This document shows, one piece after another, positions 37,720 to 50,400 of a stretch of 64,000 nucleotides of DNA; the stretch's first letter is position 1; each line of letters opens with the position of its first letter. The stretch is taken from assembly GCF_016612995.1 (NCBI RefSeq), contig NZ_JAEOAH010000003.1, forward strand, positions 310,001 through 374,000. Direction: 5' to 3'. The notes under the pieces are model-generated. The model saw only the letters and a list, made by a program, of their open reading frames with translations. It ran no database searches and was not told the DNA's origin. The position numbers and the translations under genes are program-made. Origin of the DNA: Viridibacillus soli (GTDB lineage: Bacteria; Bacillota; Bacilli; Bacillales_A; Planococcaceae).

Positions 37720-38310
37720 TTTGATAGTACAACTCTATGATTATATTTTAGCTTGTCTGAAGCAGCTACCTTAATTAAAGGTTTGGCAAGTACTGAAGTC
37801 GAATCTACTAAGATAATATCCACTACTTCGCTTTCCTCTAAAGTAAGAGGACCCTCTCTACACCTTTTAATAAGTTTATTTTTGACTGCTCAGTAACAAG
37901 ATTTGACTGCGCTTTAATTATTCCGTACTAAGGGTTATAAATGGAGTCATGGATAAAGTCATATTGCACGTGAACGCCAGGCATCACGACGCAAAAACCT
38001 TTAGCTTCAAAATTCTTGTTATACTTGTCTGTCCTTTACATCCCATTGTAATCATAACTCCAATCGTTTTATCTTCTGGATAATTCTCCTCGATAAAATT
38101 TACAACCTCTTCAATCATATCCACTAATGTAATTCCATTTTTGTGATTGGCTAAATCTTTTCTTTAATCACATTAAAAATTTGCGGGGCGTGTACTGTAT
38201 TACATGAAATACCGACAATATCCGCCCCTACAATTTCTAATTAACTAATAATCTCAATAAAGGTAAAAGCGAGATTTTAACTAAATCGCCATAACAAAAC
38301 TAGTTCTATC
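37720..38310 (-). pseudogene. Decayed Asp/Glu-racemase-family gene
   Basis: Fragments in different minus-strand frames follow one another in racemase order: EIVGADIVGISCNTVHAPQI (substrate loop with the first catalytic Cys), ITLVDMIEEVVNFIEENYPE with KTIGVMITMGCKGQ, and finally LEESEVVDIILVDSTSVLAK, close to the second active-site region and C-terminus of RacX/YgeA-type aspartate-glutamate racemases. Several frameshifts and stops separate them and the N-terminus is lost. It fills the 800-nt gap between the giant synthetase and the amidotransferase, so it was probably once a cluster member supplying a D-amino acid. Confidence 0.75.
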
Positions 38311-38496
38311 TCCTATTTCAGGCTGTAATAATACGAAGATATCATTCAAATAAATACTATTTTTATAAATTTTAGTATTATTAAAGATTTGTTGACTGAA
38401 TCCATCCCTGAATAAGTGCCAGCTCCCTAATAACGCTTATGATTTTATCTTTATATACTCTTCTCTCTCTGCCTTTAATAAAGCCTCAAAATTTAA
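38311..38496. other. Short gap downstream of the giant synthetase
   Basis: No gene is seen. The segment is AT-rich, and the racemase N-terminus expected here is not readable. No strong terminator is visible, so read-through into the amidotransferase is possible. Confidence 0.4.
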
Positions 38497-41400
38497 TTAC
38501 AATTCCTCGTTGAAATCTTGAAGCACTTGGTTCAGCGAATATTGTGGTAAAATTGAGATTTCTGAGATATTGATATCAGGATTGTTTATAACTTGTTGAA
38601 CGATTTCATTCATATAGTCTTCTATACTATTAATGAAATCTTGGTTGCAGACGTTTGCGTTATATATTAGCTTCGCTTTCATTCCTTCTTCCTCAGGCTC
38701 AAGAACAATTGTCAAATCTAGGTTTGTCTGTTCAAGCTCCTCAATATCACTAATTGTAAAACCCCGTTCATCTTTTTGACTAATGATCCTCTGGAATTCA
38801 TCTCGATATACATAGTTTTCAAAGCTAATAACGCTGTTAAATAATGCTTCTCCACCATTTACATTAGCTTGTATTTCCGCTAATGAAACATAACTATATT
38901 TATTTCCGTGAATCATATCTTCATGCACTTTTTTTAATATGTCACTAAAACGCTCTTTTTGATTGCATTGTATTCGCAGAGGTATTGTATTAATGAAAAG
39001 TCCAACAATATTTTCTATATCTTGAAGATCATATGGCCTTCCAGAAACAACTACTCCAAAGACGACATCATCAAGGTGATGATATTTTTGCAAGAGTATA
39101 CCCCAAATTGTTTGAAAAACAGTACTTACTGTGACTTTTTCCTTCTTCGAAATGTCTTTCAGCGCCTTATAATCATTTCTAGAGATAACAAAATTTACTT
39201 CTCGTCTATCATTCAATATTTTACTTAAACCATTTTGATAATCTGGTAAATAACAATTAGACATGTAGTCGCTCATATATTTCTTCCAATATGCTAATGA
39301 TCCTGATTTATCTTGTCTTTCCAACCAGTTAATATAATTGTGATACGGTATTGCTTCTTCTAGATGAACCTGTTCCTTTTCCATTGAAGAACGATAAAAT
39401 AAATAAAGCTCCCTTATTAAGATACCTATACACCATCCATCCATTAGGATGTGATGAAAACTCCATAAAAACTTAGAAGTGTTAGCTGATGTTTTAAACA
39501 GGGTCATTCTCATCAATAAATCCTTTGAAAGGTCAAATGTATGGCTTAAGTCCTCTTGTTTAAATTTATCAATATACTGCTTTTGTTTCTCTCCATTGAG
39601 ATGAGTTAGATCCTTAATACGTATCTCGATTGGACGCTTTCTCATCACAACTTGATGAGGCTGCTTTAAATTGTGATATTCGAAAACTGTTCGAAGTATA
39701 TCATGCCGCTCGATCAATTTATTAAAGCTATTTTCTAACAATTTAATATCAATTAATCCAGACATCTTAAATAATACTTGCTGGAAGTATGCACTCGATG
39801 TACTGTCTCTCAACCAATTTAACAACATTGCATTTTGCATTGGTGAAAGCGTATAAACTTTACTAATTTCTCCACCATACTTCTCCATAAAGATATCCAA
39901 TTCTTCTATTGATAATGTTTGTATACCGAAATCATCTGGGGTTAATTCCGGATATTTTTTTGTTATACAATGTTTAATTACTAAAACTAAGTTATTTTTA
40001 TAAGCTTCGGTTAGTTTAGTTATAGTAGAATGATCGTATTCATGCTTGTTGTAATTTATATTCACTTGAAGTTTTCCATTAATAATGATGGCATCTATAT
40101 CTAATGTGTATTGCCGATGCTGTTTTAAGCTTACTGGCTGTCCAAAATTAACGTTCGTAACTGCAAATAAATCATGCTCTGATTCTTCAGGAAACTGACC
40201 TAAGTAATTAAAATTTACTTCAGGATTTAATTTAAATTTAAGATTGCGCTTGTTTTCCTTTGTGGTTAAATATTTTAAAATACCGTAACCTATCCCTTTA
40301 TTAGGCACTTGTCTTATGCTTTCTTTTGTATATTTAATTGCATATGAAAGCTCTCCCATTTGCGAAGTATCTAGTAATATTGGATATTGGGAGGTAAACC
40401 AGCCAACGGTCCTTAACACATTAATACCTTCTACAACTTTTTCTCGACCATGGCCTTCAATATTGATTGGGATATTTCCTTCGCCTACCCATTGTTTTAA
40501 AGTAAGCCCTAAAGCAGTTAATAATAGTTCATTTACATTAGTGTTAAATGTATGATGTGCATCTTTTAAAAGCTGTTCAGTTTCTTCTTTTGAGAGTGTG
40601 GTAGTAACGACCGCACCATCTATAATATGGTTTTCCTCTGTCTTACCATCTTTAGGAAGAGTAACCGTCTGCACAGTCTCCATATCTCGCCAATGCTTTA
40701 TTTCACTTAAAAGCTGTGGTGAATTTGCATAACGATGAAGTGCATTCGACCAAATCTTATATGAATGAGTTTTATCTTGCAGAGATACTTTTGAACGATT
40801 TTTCACTTGCACATAAGCAGCTGTAAAATCCTCTAGAATTACTCTCCATGAAACTCCATCAACAACTAAATGATGAATGACAATGGCTAAATAATCACCT
40901 TGTTCAGCTTTAAACACTATGGCATTAAGTAACGGTCCATGTTCTAACGATATGCTTGAATGGAGTTCATTTACCCTTTGTATCATCTGTTCCATAAAGT
41001 CTTCTGTCGGCTTTAAGTCACACACTTTAAATCCAAATAGAGTATCAGCTTGATTTTGCTGAATCACTTCTTCACCTTTAATCGAGTAGATCATTCTTAG
41101 CGCATCATGGTGTGCAACAATGTTCTTTAATGACTCATATACATTGTCATGATCGAACCCATCCTTTTTAAACAGTAAAACTGATTGATTAAAATGATTC
41201 GATTCTGCAAACTTTTGAGTAAAAAACCAACTTTGAATAGGCGTTATTGGGATTTCACCTACCACTTCATCTTGACTGATTCTTGTTATAGTTGTTGTAA
41301 CATATTTACTGACTTCTAATATCGTTTGATGTTTCAGTAAATCCTTTACGTCAAGGTTCAGGTCGTATTCTACTGCACGAGCAGCCACTTGAATGGCTTT

Positions 41401-44400
41401 TATCGAATCGCCCCCAAAGTGGAAGAAATTATCCATGATTCCAACCCTTTTAACATCTAATACTTCACACCATAATTCAGCAAGCTTTTCCTCTACATCA
41501 TTTCGCGGTGCAATATACTCTATTTCACTATTTACATTAGGTTTAGGCAATGCTCTTTTATCAATCTTGCCATTAGGTGTAAGAGGCATATGCTTAAGTA
41601 AGACAAAATAAGCGGGAATCATATAAGTCGGTAATTGCTTTAATAAGTGTTCTCGTAGATCATGCACCATCACATCACTATTAGAAACAACATAAGCACA
41701 AAGGGAGTTATTAGATGCTTCAAGAACAACCATTGCTTGCTTTATATTTTTGTGTTTTAATAGGGCTGCTTCAATTTCTCCGAGTTCAATTCTATACCCT
41801 CTTAGCTTTACCTGATCGTCAATCCTCCCAATGTAAGTGATATTTCCGTCCTCTGTCCATTTTCCCATATCACCAGTTTTGTACATTCTCTCCCCAGGAG
41901 TAAACGAATTGTGAACAAATTTCTCACTTGTTAAATCAGGCTGGCCTATATACCCTCTTGCTAATCTTTCACCAGCTAAGTACATTTCACCAGGGACACC
42001 GATTGGCTGAGGGTTACCGTACGAGTCAAGAATATAAATCTTCGTTCCTACTACAGGCTTACCAATAAGAACATCTTTATTTGGTTGCATATCCCGGTAA
42101 ATAGTGGAGATAACAGTATTTTCTGTAGGTCCATATTCATTGATGAGCTCTACACCGCCAAGTTTCTTTTTACTCTCATTAACTAAATCGACACTTGTCT
42201 TTTCTCCAACAAGGGTGACTATGTTTAAACTACTTAAATCGCTCGGTTCTGAAACTTGCAACAGTGTGGAATAGAATGTAGGAATTGAAATAAAATGTGT
42301 AACTTTTTTATCTCTAATGTAATCTACTATACGCACTGCATCTTTTGTCTCTTCTGAACTTAGCAAAATAACTTCAGACCCTGAGATGATCGGCGTAAAA
42401 AAGCTAGTCAGGAAACCATCGAAAGCATGAGAAAACATCTGGAGTACAGTATTCGCACTATCAAGCTTGTATTCATTCTTTCTCCACTGAATTGAACGAG
42501 AAATACTTTCATGTTCAACCATTACACCTTTTGGATTTCCAGTTGTACCAGATGTATAAATGACATAAGCTAAGTCTTTCGGATCATTAAAATGTTCTAA
42601 GTTTGAGCCATCAATTGATTCATCAATTTTATCTATCATCATAACTGAGCAGTCTATGCCAATTTTCGTAAGTTGATCTAATACTTGTATTGCCAAATCC
42701 CCATTTTCCACCAACAAAAGAGATATGTTACAATCTTCAATCATAAATGCAAGTCTTTCAGCGGGTTGCTCTGGGTGCAATGGAAGATAAGCTCCGCCTG
42801 ATTTCAAAACACCAAGGATCCCAATTATTAGATCAAATGAGCTTTCTGCAAGGATACCAACAATTTTTTCTTTTTGGATTCCCTTGTTTTTTAGCGTTCT
42901 ACCTAGCTTATTTGCCGCAACATTTAATTCATCATATGTTAAGGTGTTAGAAATAAATAAATGACAATCTGGAACATCCTTTTCATAAGAATGAATCGTA
43001 ATAGCTGGTAAATTCGGAGTCTTTGCTACTTGTTCCTCAAATAATGTATGAAGAATAGTCGGTTTATTATCATCATAGGTGTCTTTGTTAAACTCGAATA
43101 TTTTTTTCCTCCCAGATTTACTACACATATCTATTTCATAAATCTTTGACATTGGTTTTTCAGTAATATGCCTTAAAATATTGACATAATGTTCTGCTAA
43201 ACGAATCAAAGTGCTTCTTTTAAAAAGAGTTGTAGAATAATCCAGACTAAAATGAATTTCACCATTTTTCTCTATTGTATTTAATGCTATGTCAAAACTA
43301 GAAACTCCAGTACTATATTCATAGATTTTCATCGCCAGCTTTTTCGACTGTAACACTTCATCATCGTTGTTTTGCATTGTAAATAGATGGTTAAATATTG
43401 GATTTTTACTTGGATCTCTATCAACACTAAGTTGGCTGACAAGTTCTTCCAACGGATAATCTTGGTAATCAAAAACTTGAAATATCTTATCTTTTATTTC
43501 CGTAAGATAATCCATAAAAATCTTGTTACCTGAAGGTAAACTGCGTACTGCTAAAGTATTGACAAACATCCCGATAACACTCTCGGTTTCGAGATGGTTT
43601 CTCCCAGAAACTGGCGTACCAATTACAATATCCTCTTGTCCGCTATATTTAGCGAGCAATATGTTGTAGGCTGCCAGCAAAACCATATACAATGTCGCCC
43701 CTGATTGTAAGGCTAAGTTATTTAAATGGTCGGCAAGGTCTAAATCTATACTGAAATATATTGTATCTCCTTCAAAGTCCTTGATTGGCGGTCTTGTATA
43801 ATCTGAAGGGAAATTTAAAGAAGGAATTCCATCTTTAAATTCATTTAACCAATAAGCTTCTTGTTTTTTCGCTTCTTCAGTTTGGAGGAACTGAAGAAGC
43901 CAAACAGAATAATCCTTATATTGTATTTTCTGTTTAGGTAAAACACGTCCGTCATATAATTCAACAAACTCTTTTAGGAATAAACTACCCGATAAACCAT
44001 CAGCTATAATATGATGGAATTCGCAAAGAAGTATATATTTTTCAGAGTCTATTTTCATAAGAACTACTCTCAATAATGGCGGTTTCGTTAAATCAAATGG
44101 CTTAAGAATATTTTTAATTGTCTGCCCTATTTCTTCTTCATCTACTTCTAAATAAGAAATAGCTAGCTCAACTCTGTCACAAACCTTTTGTACTGGGACG
44201 TCGTCTACCATCTCAAACACGGTACGGAAAGATTCATGCCTTTGAATTAAAGAATGCAGCGCATATTCTAGCTTTTCTTGGTCAAGCTTTCCCTCAATAA
44301 CGAGTGCACCTGACATGTTATTTCCAGTTGTTTCACCATATGTCTTTTGTAAGATAAAAAGCCTTTTTTGCGCTGGTGCTAACGGATAATACTCTAACTT

Positions 44401-47400
44401 CTCAACTGGATTAATCTTATCAATATTCTCTTGCTTATTTGTATGAAGACTTTTTGCTAAGTTTCTAATTGTTCTATTCTCAAACACCAATTTCAGAGGA
44501 ACTTTTACTTGAAAAATTTTATTTACTCTTGAAGCGAGTGCTGCTATTTTTAAAGAATTTCCTCCTAATTTTAAAAAGTCATCATTAACGCTAATCCTAT
44601 CAATCCCTAATATTTCACGCCAAATGTGAAGTAACCGTTCTTCTGTTTCGTTTTCCGGCAAGCTACTATTGTCAAATCTATCTGATATTTGTTCTGGATT
44701 TCTATAATAATCAAATGAATTCACTTCGCTCGCTTCCCCTAAATATTTCACCTTTCCACCCGGAAGATATTTAGCCATTTTCCCTGTATGAACTAACTCA
44801 GCATTTTCTATTTTTCTATTTTTACTAATACAAATTTCGCCTATAGAGCTGATAGGAACAGGTTTACTTTCTTCATCCAAAATTAATACACATACTTCGC
44901 TGCTGTTAGACAGCTCAAAATTATTCAATAGATCAGGAGCCTCACTTTTTAAGCTCTGCTTAATTTTCTCCTGTTCTGAGCTTAACATTCTAGTAAGATC
45001 GTCTTTAGAATATATAGGAAGATTACAAACAGCTGAGTTTGCATTTTCAACAACTGCATGTAGTAAGCTTTCAAAATGCATCATCCATGCTTGTACTGTT
45101 TCATCAGTAAATTTATCGGTATTATAATCGCAATGAATATGCAATCTTGCATCTATTTCGACCACGTTTAAAAAGATGTCGTAGTTTACATAGCCAATTG
45201 GATAAGCAACATAACACGCCTTCCTCCCCGCAAAATCTGGCAGTTGAATAGAGGGATCCATGTTAAATATAATATCCAAATTCGGAATATGGTCTTGGTC
45301 TAGTTCGTCAACTAACATTGGAAGTGTAACTTTCTGGTGCTCATTCAGCATCATAATTTGTTCTCTCACTGAAGTTAAATAATCAGCAAAAGACATATTA
45401 GCAAACACTTTACTGTATAATGGAAGTAAATTTGTACACTGCCCTACTAAATTGTGATCCTCCATTGAGAGCTGACCTGCGAACGGTATTCCCACTACAA
45501 TTTTTTTTTGTGATGTAAGTCGAAATATTAATGTTTTGAATGTTGTTAATAAAGTGATAAACAATGTATTGTTATGTTGTAAGCTGACGCTTTTTAGTTT
45601 GTTGCATAATTCAGTGTCTAATACAACATTTGTTCTCGCTCCACGGAAAGTCTTTAAATAATTTTCGGGAAAATCGCTCGGCAACTGCGCTATTGTCTTT
45701 AAACCAGTAAATTGCTTCGCCCAAAAAGAGAGAGCTTTCTTAATTTCAGAACCATTTCGAATACTTTGATTCCAATTTACGTATTCCCTAAATAATACAG
45801 GTTCCACTAATTCGTATGGAAGTTTACGAACCTTTGCTGTATATATCTTTGCTAGCTCATTTATTAATACTCCAATAGACCATCCGTCACAGATAATATG
45901 ATGAGCAGTGAAAACTAACAACTGTTTGTTATCATTTAGACTCAATACACTTAGTCTGATTAAAGGACCGTTTACTAAATCAAATACCCTACTCTTATCT
46001 TGTTCAAACCATTCCTTTAGACTTTCTGTTTGTGAATTAAAGGGTAAATTTGAGAAATCGTATAATTCCGTTTTTACTGAAAATTCAGAAACAACTTCTT
46101 GAAAATCACCATCTGCATGAATGCGAGTTCGCAACGCTTCATAATGTGAAACGACTTTTTGAAAAGCCTTGTCTAATATATTTATATCCAATTGACCATT
46201 TATTTCAAAAAGGACAGACTCATTACATGCAGCAGAACCTTCTTCCCCCATTTGTGAGGCAATCCAAATTTGTCTTTGTTCTTCTGTTAAAGGAAGAGCA
46301 GATGCGGTATTAGCTTGATCTCCCCCATATATTTTATTAACCGATATTTGCTGTAATGCGTTAAGCAAATTTGTGTTAGATGAATTGCGTTTAGTTGTTG
46401 AAGGAGGCGGATCAGGAAGAAAACCTCCATCTTGCATTTCATGAATTGTTTCTGTTACAGCATTGACAATTTTGATTATGTCTTCATTTGAATGAGCAGT
46501 CGATAAGAAGCAGTTTCTACCTTCCCAAATATAGATTCCTTTGTTAATTAAATGATAGTAAAACAATTCTAAATCACCGTTTAATACAAAACGGAATAGT
46601 GAACCAAAATAAACCACTTTTATCGGCACACCCGAGTCTTCTAATACACTGTTAAGTTCGTTAGCAAGTAATTCTGTTTTTTTGTTCAAATGTTCTAATA
46701 CATGAGAACCCTCTTGTTTTAAATAATTTAGTACAGCCTTAGTAGTTGACATAGCAAGAGGATGATGAGAAAACGTTCCAGCCACAAATGTTCGTCTATT
46801 TTCATGAGGAGGATAAGAGTCATCACCAAAGCTCCACATCCCCCCATCAATTCCGTCCATATACTTTGCTGTTCCAGCTACAATACCAATCGGCATTCCT
46901 CCACCGACTACTTTTCCATAAGTGACGAGATCAGCGTCAATTCCGAACCAAGCTTGTGCGCCTCCAGTCTGGATGCGAAAACCTGTAATTATTTCATCAA
47001 AAATAAGTGCTGTTCCAAGCTGTGTCGTCAGCTCTCTCAATTTTTTCAAATATGCTTTCGGTTTAAAATCAGGTCTTCGGCTTTGAACAGGTTCCACGAT
47101 AACCGCAGCAATATCTTTTCCGAAGCTTTTAATCACCTCTAAAGATTCCTCTGTTCCATAATTAAGAACAATTACATCATCAACCATGCTCTGGGTAATA
47201 CCTGGTGCTAATGGTGTAGACTTAATATTGTCATTTCCAACTCCCCCCAACGCAAGGACACCATCATAAGTTCCATGATATGATCCTGCAAAAATGACAA
47301 TCTTCGAACGTCCAGTTGCAGCACGGGCAAGACGTAAAGCTACCATAACAGCTTCCGTACCGGAGTTATAAAATGCTACTCGCTCTACACCAGTCATTTC

Positions 47401-50400
47401 ACAAATGGCATTGGCTACTTCTCCAGCCAGCTTTGACATTGGACCGATTGGCATTCCTAATGCAAGTTCTTTGTTTAATGCTTCTCTTATAAATTCTGGA
47501 TTATGTCCGAATAAATTGACACCGAATCCCATTGTTAAATCAATATATTCATTTCCATCAACATCCCAAATTTTTGAACCGTTCGCTTTATCGGCAATAA
47601 TTTGATAAACTAATTCCTTTAGAATCGGTCTAAATCCAGCGATATTTCGATTGTTTGCATAAACGGAACGATAAAATTGAGTCAATGACTTCGTACCTTT
47701 TGTCCGTTCAGTGTACTGTTCAATTAAATTTTCTAAATGCTTTCTCTGCCTCGGAGTTAAATAATCTGTCTGATTCAATTGTATTTGTCGATAAGGAATA
47801 AAACTTTTACCTGTAGAAGAATGTTCATTTGGAATTACTTCAACAGTTGCTGCCGCCTCGGCACTATTTTTTTTTATAGTATTATAAATATCGTTATGCA
47901 TATGTTGATTCGATTCGGTCACGGACATTTCTTGAGGAGAATGTCCAAATTGAACTAGATCAAGCTGTCGTTGTAAAATTGATAATTGCTGCTCAATCAT
48001 ACGTTCCATGAACGTGTTTTGTTTTACATTTACACGGTTCTCATCAGGAATCTCTGCCTGATGATTTAAATCCGATATTTCCTTAGTCTCTTGTATTTGT
48101 TCCTTAGCCGTTCTTAATGGAGTATCAACGAGATTACAAAGATGCTCAACCAATGTATGAGGTGTTGAAAGGTTACTGAACAATTCATTCAAAGGTATGG
48201 CGACATGAAACGTTTCGTTAATTAGGTTTTTCATTTGAGTCAACGAGATAGAATCAAGCCCCATTGCTAAAAATTGTGTATTCACATCAATCTTGTTAAC
48301 GGGAATACTAGTTATTTTAAATATCATTTCTTTCAATGTATTTAGTATTTGCTCATTGTGCTCATTCATTTGAACTATAGGCTCCCTATTAATATTACTA
48401 TTGTGTATAACATTATCCTGTTTAGATGCAATCTCAGGAATGTTAATCCAACATCTATTTTGTTCAAACGGATATAAGGGGATGCTTACTCTAGATGGTT
48501 TATTGAACTGATACAGTTGATCCCAGTTTATTTGTGCTCCTTTTACATACGAATCACCTATATCATGTAAGATTCCCTCATTTTCTCCATGCCTTGTGAT
48601 AAATTCAAGTAATCTTATATTTGCTGTTTCAGTTAATTTCCATAACTCAGCTTCGGTTGTTTCCCCATTTTTTGAATTTTGAAAAGAATCAGGTACTATT
48701 CGGAAGAAACCAGTATATACTCCTTTAACTGAAGTGTAATCGTTCCGATTTGTAATAGCCTGTAACTTTTCTTTTAAGTCATTAACACTATTAACGACTA
48801 AAGCAATTCTATAATTAAAATGTGTTCTCCCTATATTAGAGGTATAACAAATGTCCGGTAAATCACTATTTGTTTTTCCATCTAAGAAAGTGATATATTC
48901 ACGAATAATACGTTCTAATGTCAATTCACTTTTGGCAGACAGTGTTAAAATATTCGATTTAGCATGTTGTAATTCAATTACATGTTTTTCTTTTATATAC
49001 TCTTCTAACACAACATGACAGTTTGTTCCGCTAAAGCCAAATGAACTAACCCCACACGTGCGCGGTACATTATCAGTTTCCCAATTCGCTAACTGCTTGT
49101 TAACGTATAATGGGGATTGTTCAAATTTAATGTTGCGATTTGGTTTCTCAAAATGAACGATAGGTGCTATTTTTTTGTTCTTTATAGACAGAATTGCTTT
49201 GATTAGACTAGCAATTCCTGCTGCTTCATACAAATGACCGATGTTTGTTTTCACTGATCCAATTGCACAAAATTGCTTTTTTGTTGTATATTTTTCGAAA
49301 GCCTTTTGCAAACCATCAATTTCAATTGGATCTCCAAGTTTCGTCCCTGTTCCATGAGTTTCGATATAAGTAATTGTTTCTGGTTCAACCCCTGCCTCAT
49401 TCCACGCTTTCGTAATGACATCTGCTTGAGCTAATGAATTTGGTGCAGTAATTCCTACTGTTGTTCCATCTTGATTAATAGCGGTTCCCTTAATAACTGC
49501 GTATATTTGATCGCCATCACGAATCGCTTTATCTAAAGGTTTTAGTAAAATAGATGCTACACCTTCTCCACAACCTGTCCCATCTGCGTCATCGTCAAAT
49601 GTCCTAGCTTTGGAATTAGATGATTCCATCCCAAGGTCTGTTTTGAATGGCAATAATATCGTTTTAACCCCACCTGCGATAGCCATATCACAGTCCCCGT
49701 TAATAATTCCTTTGCATGCTAAGTGCACAGCTACTAACGAGGAAGAACAAGCCGTATCGACTGTTACTGCAGGTCCTTTTAAGTCAAGAAAGTATGAAAT
49801 TCTGCTCGATAAAATTGAAGGTAAATTCCCGACTGCATGGTCTGACAATGTATCTGGTCGAACCTCAGTTACCAATCTTTCGTAATCAAAGCTTGTTTTG
49901 GAAAAACCGACATAAACTCCAACATTCTCACTAGAAATTCCGTCTCCAGCATAGCCAGCGTCTTCAAGTGTATGCCATGCTGTTTGTAAAAATAATTTTT
50001 GATTAGGATCCATTAATGCAGCTTCTTTTGGAGTTATTTTGAAAAATTCATAATCAAATTTGTCAATTTCCTCAAGATAACCACCTTCAACAAGCTTCGC
50101 TTGATCTTTGTTTATCTTGAGATGAGATACATACCTTTCCGTATCTTTTTGTCTTGCTTTAGGATACTCCCTTACGCAGTCACTTCCTTTAATAAGGTGA
50201 TTCCAATAATCCTCAATGTTACGAGCCATAGGAAATTTTCCAGAAATACCGATAACCGCTATGTCGTTTTCCCTTTGCTCTTTTATGCTACTTATTTTGT
50301 CACTTAATTGATCTTTTCGCTCCGCTGTTAAAAACAACGCTAATTTGGATAGTGTCGGATATGCAAAAAGGTCCGTCACAGACATTGAAATATTAAACTT

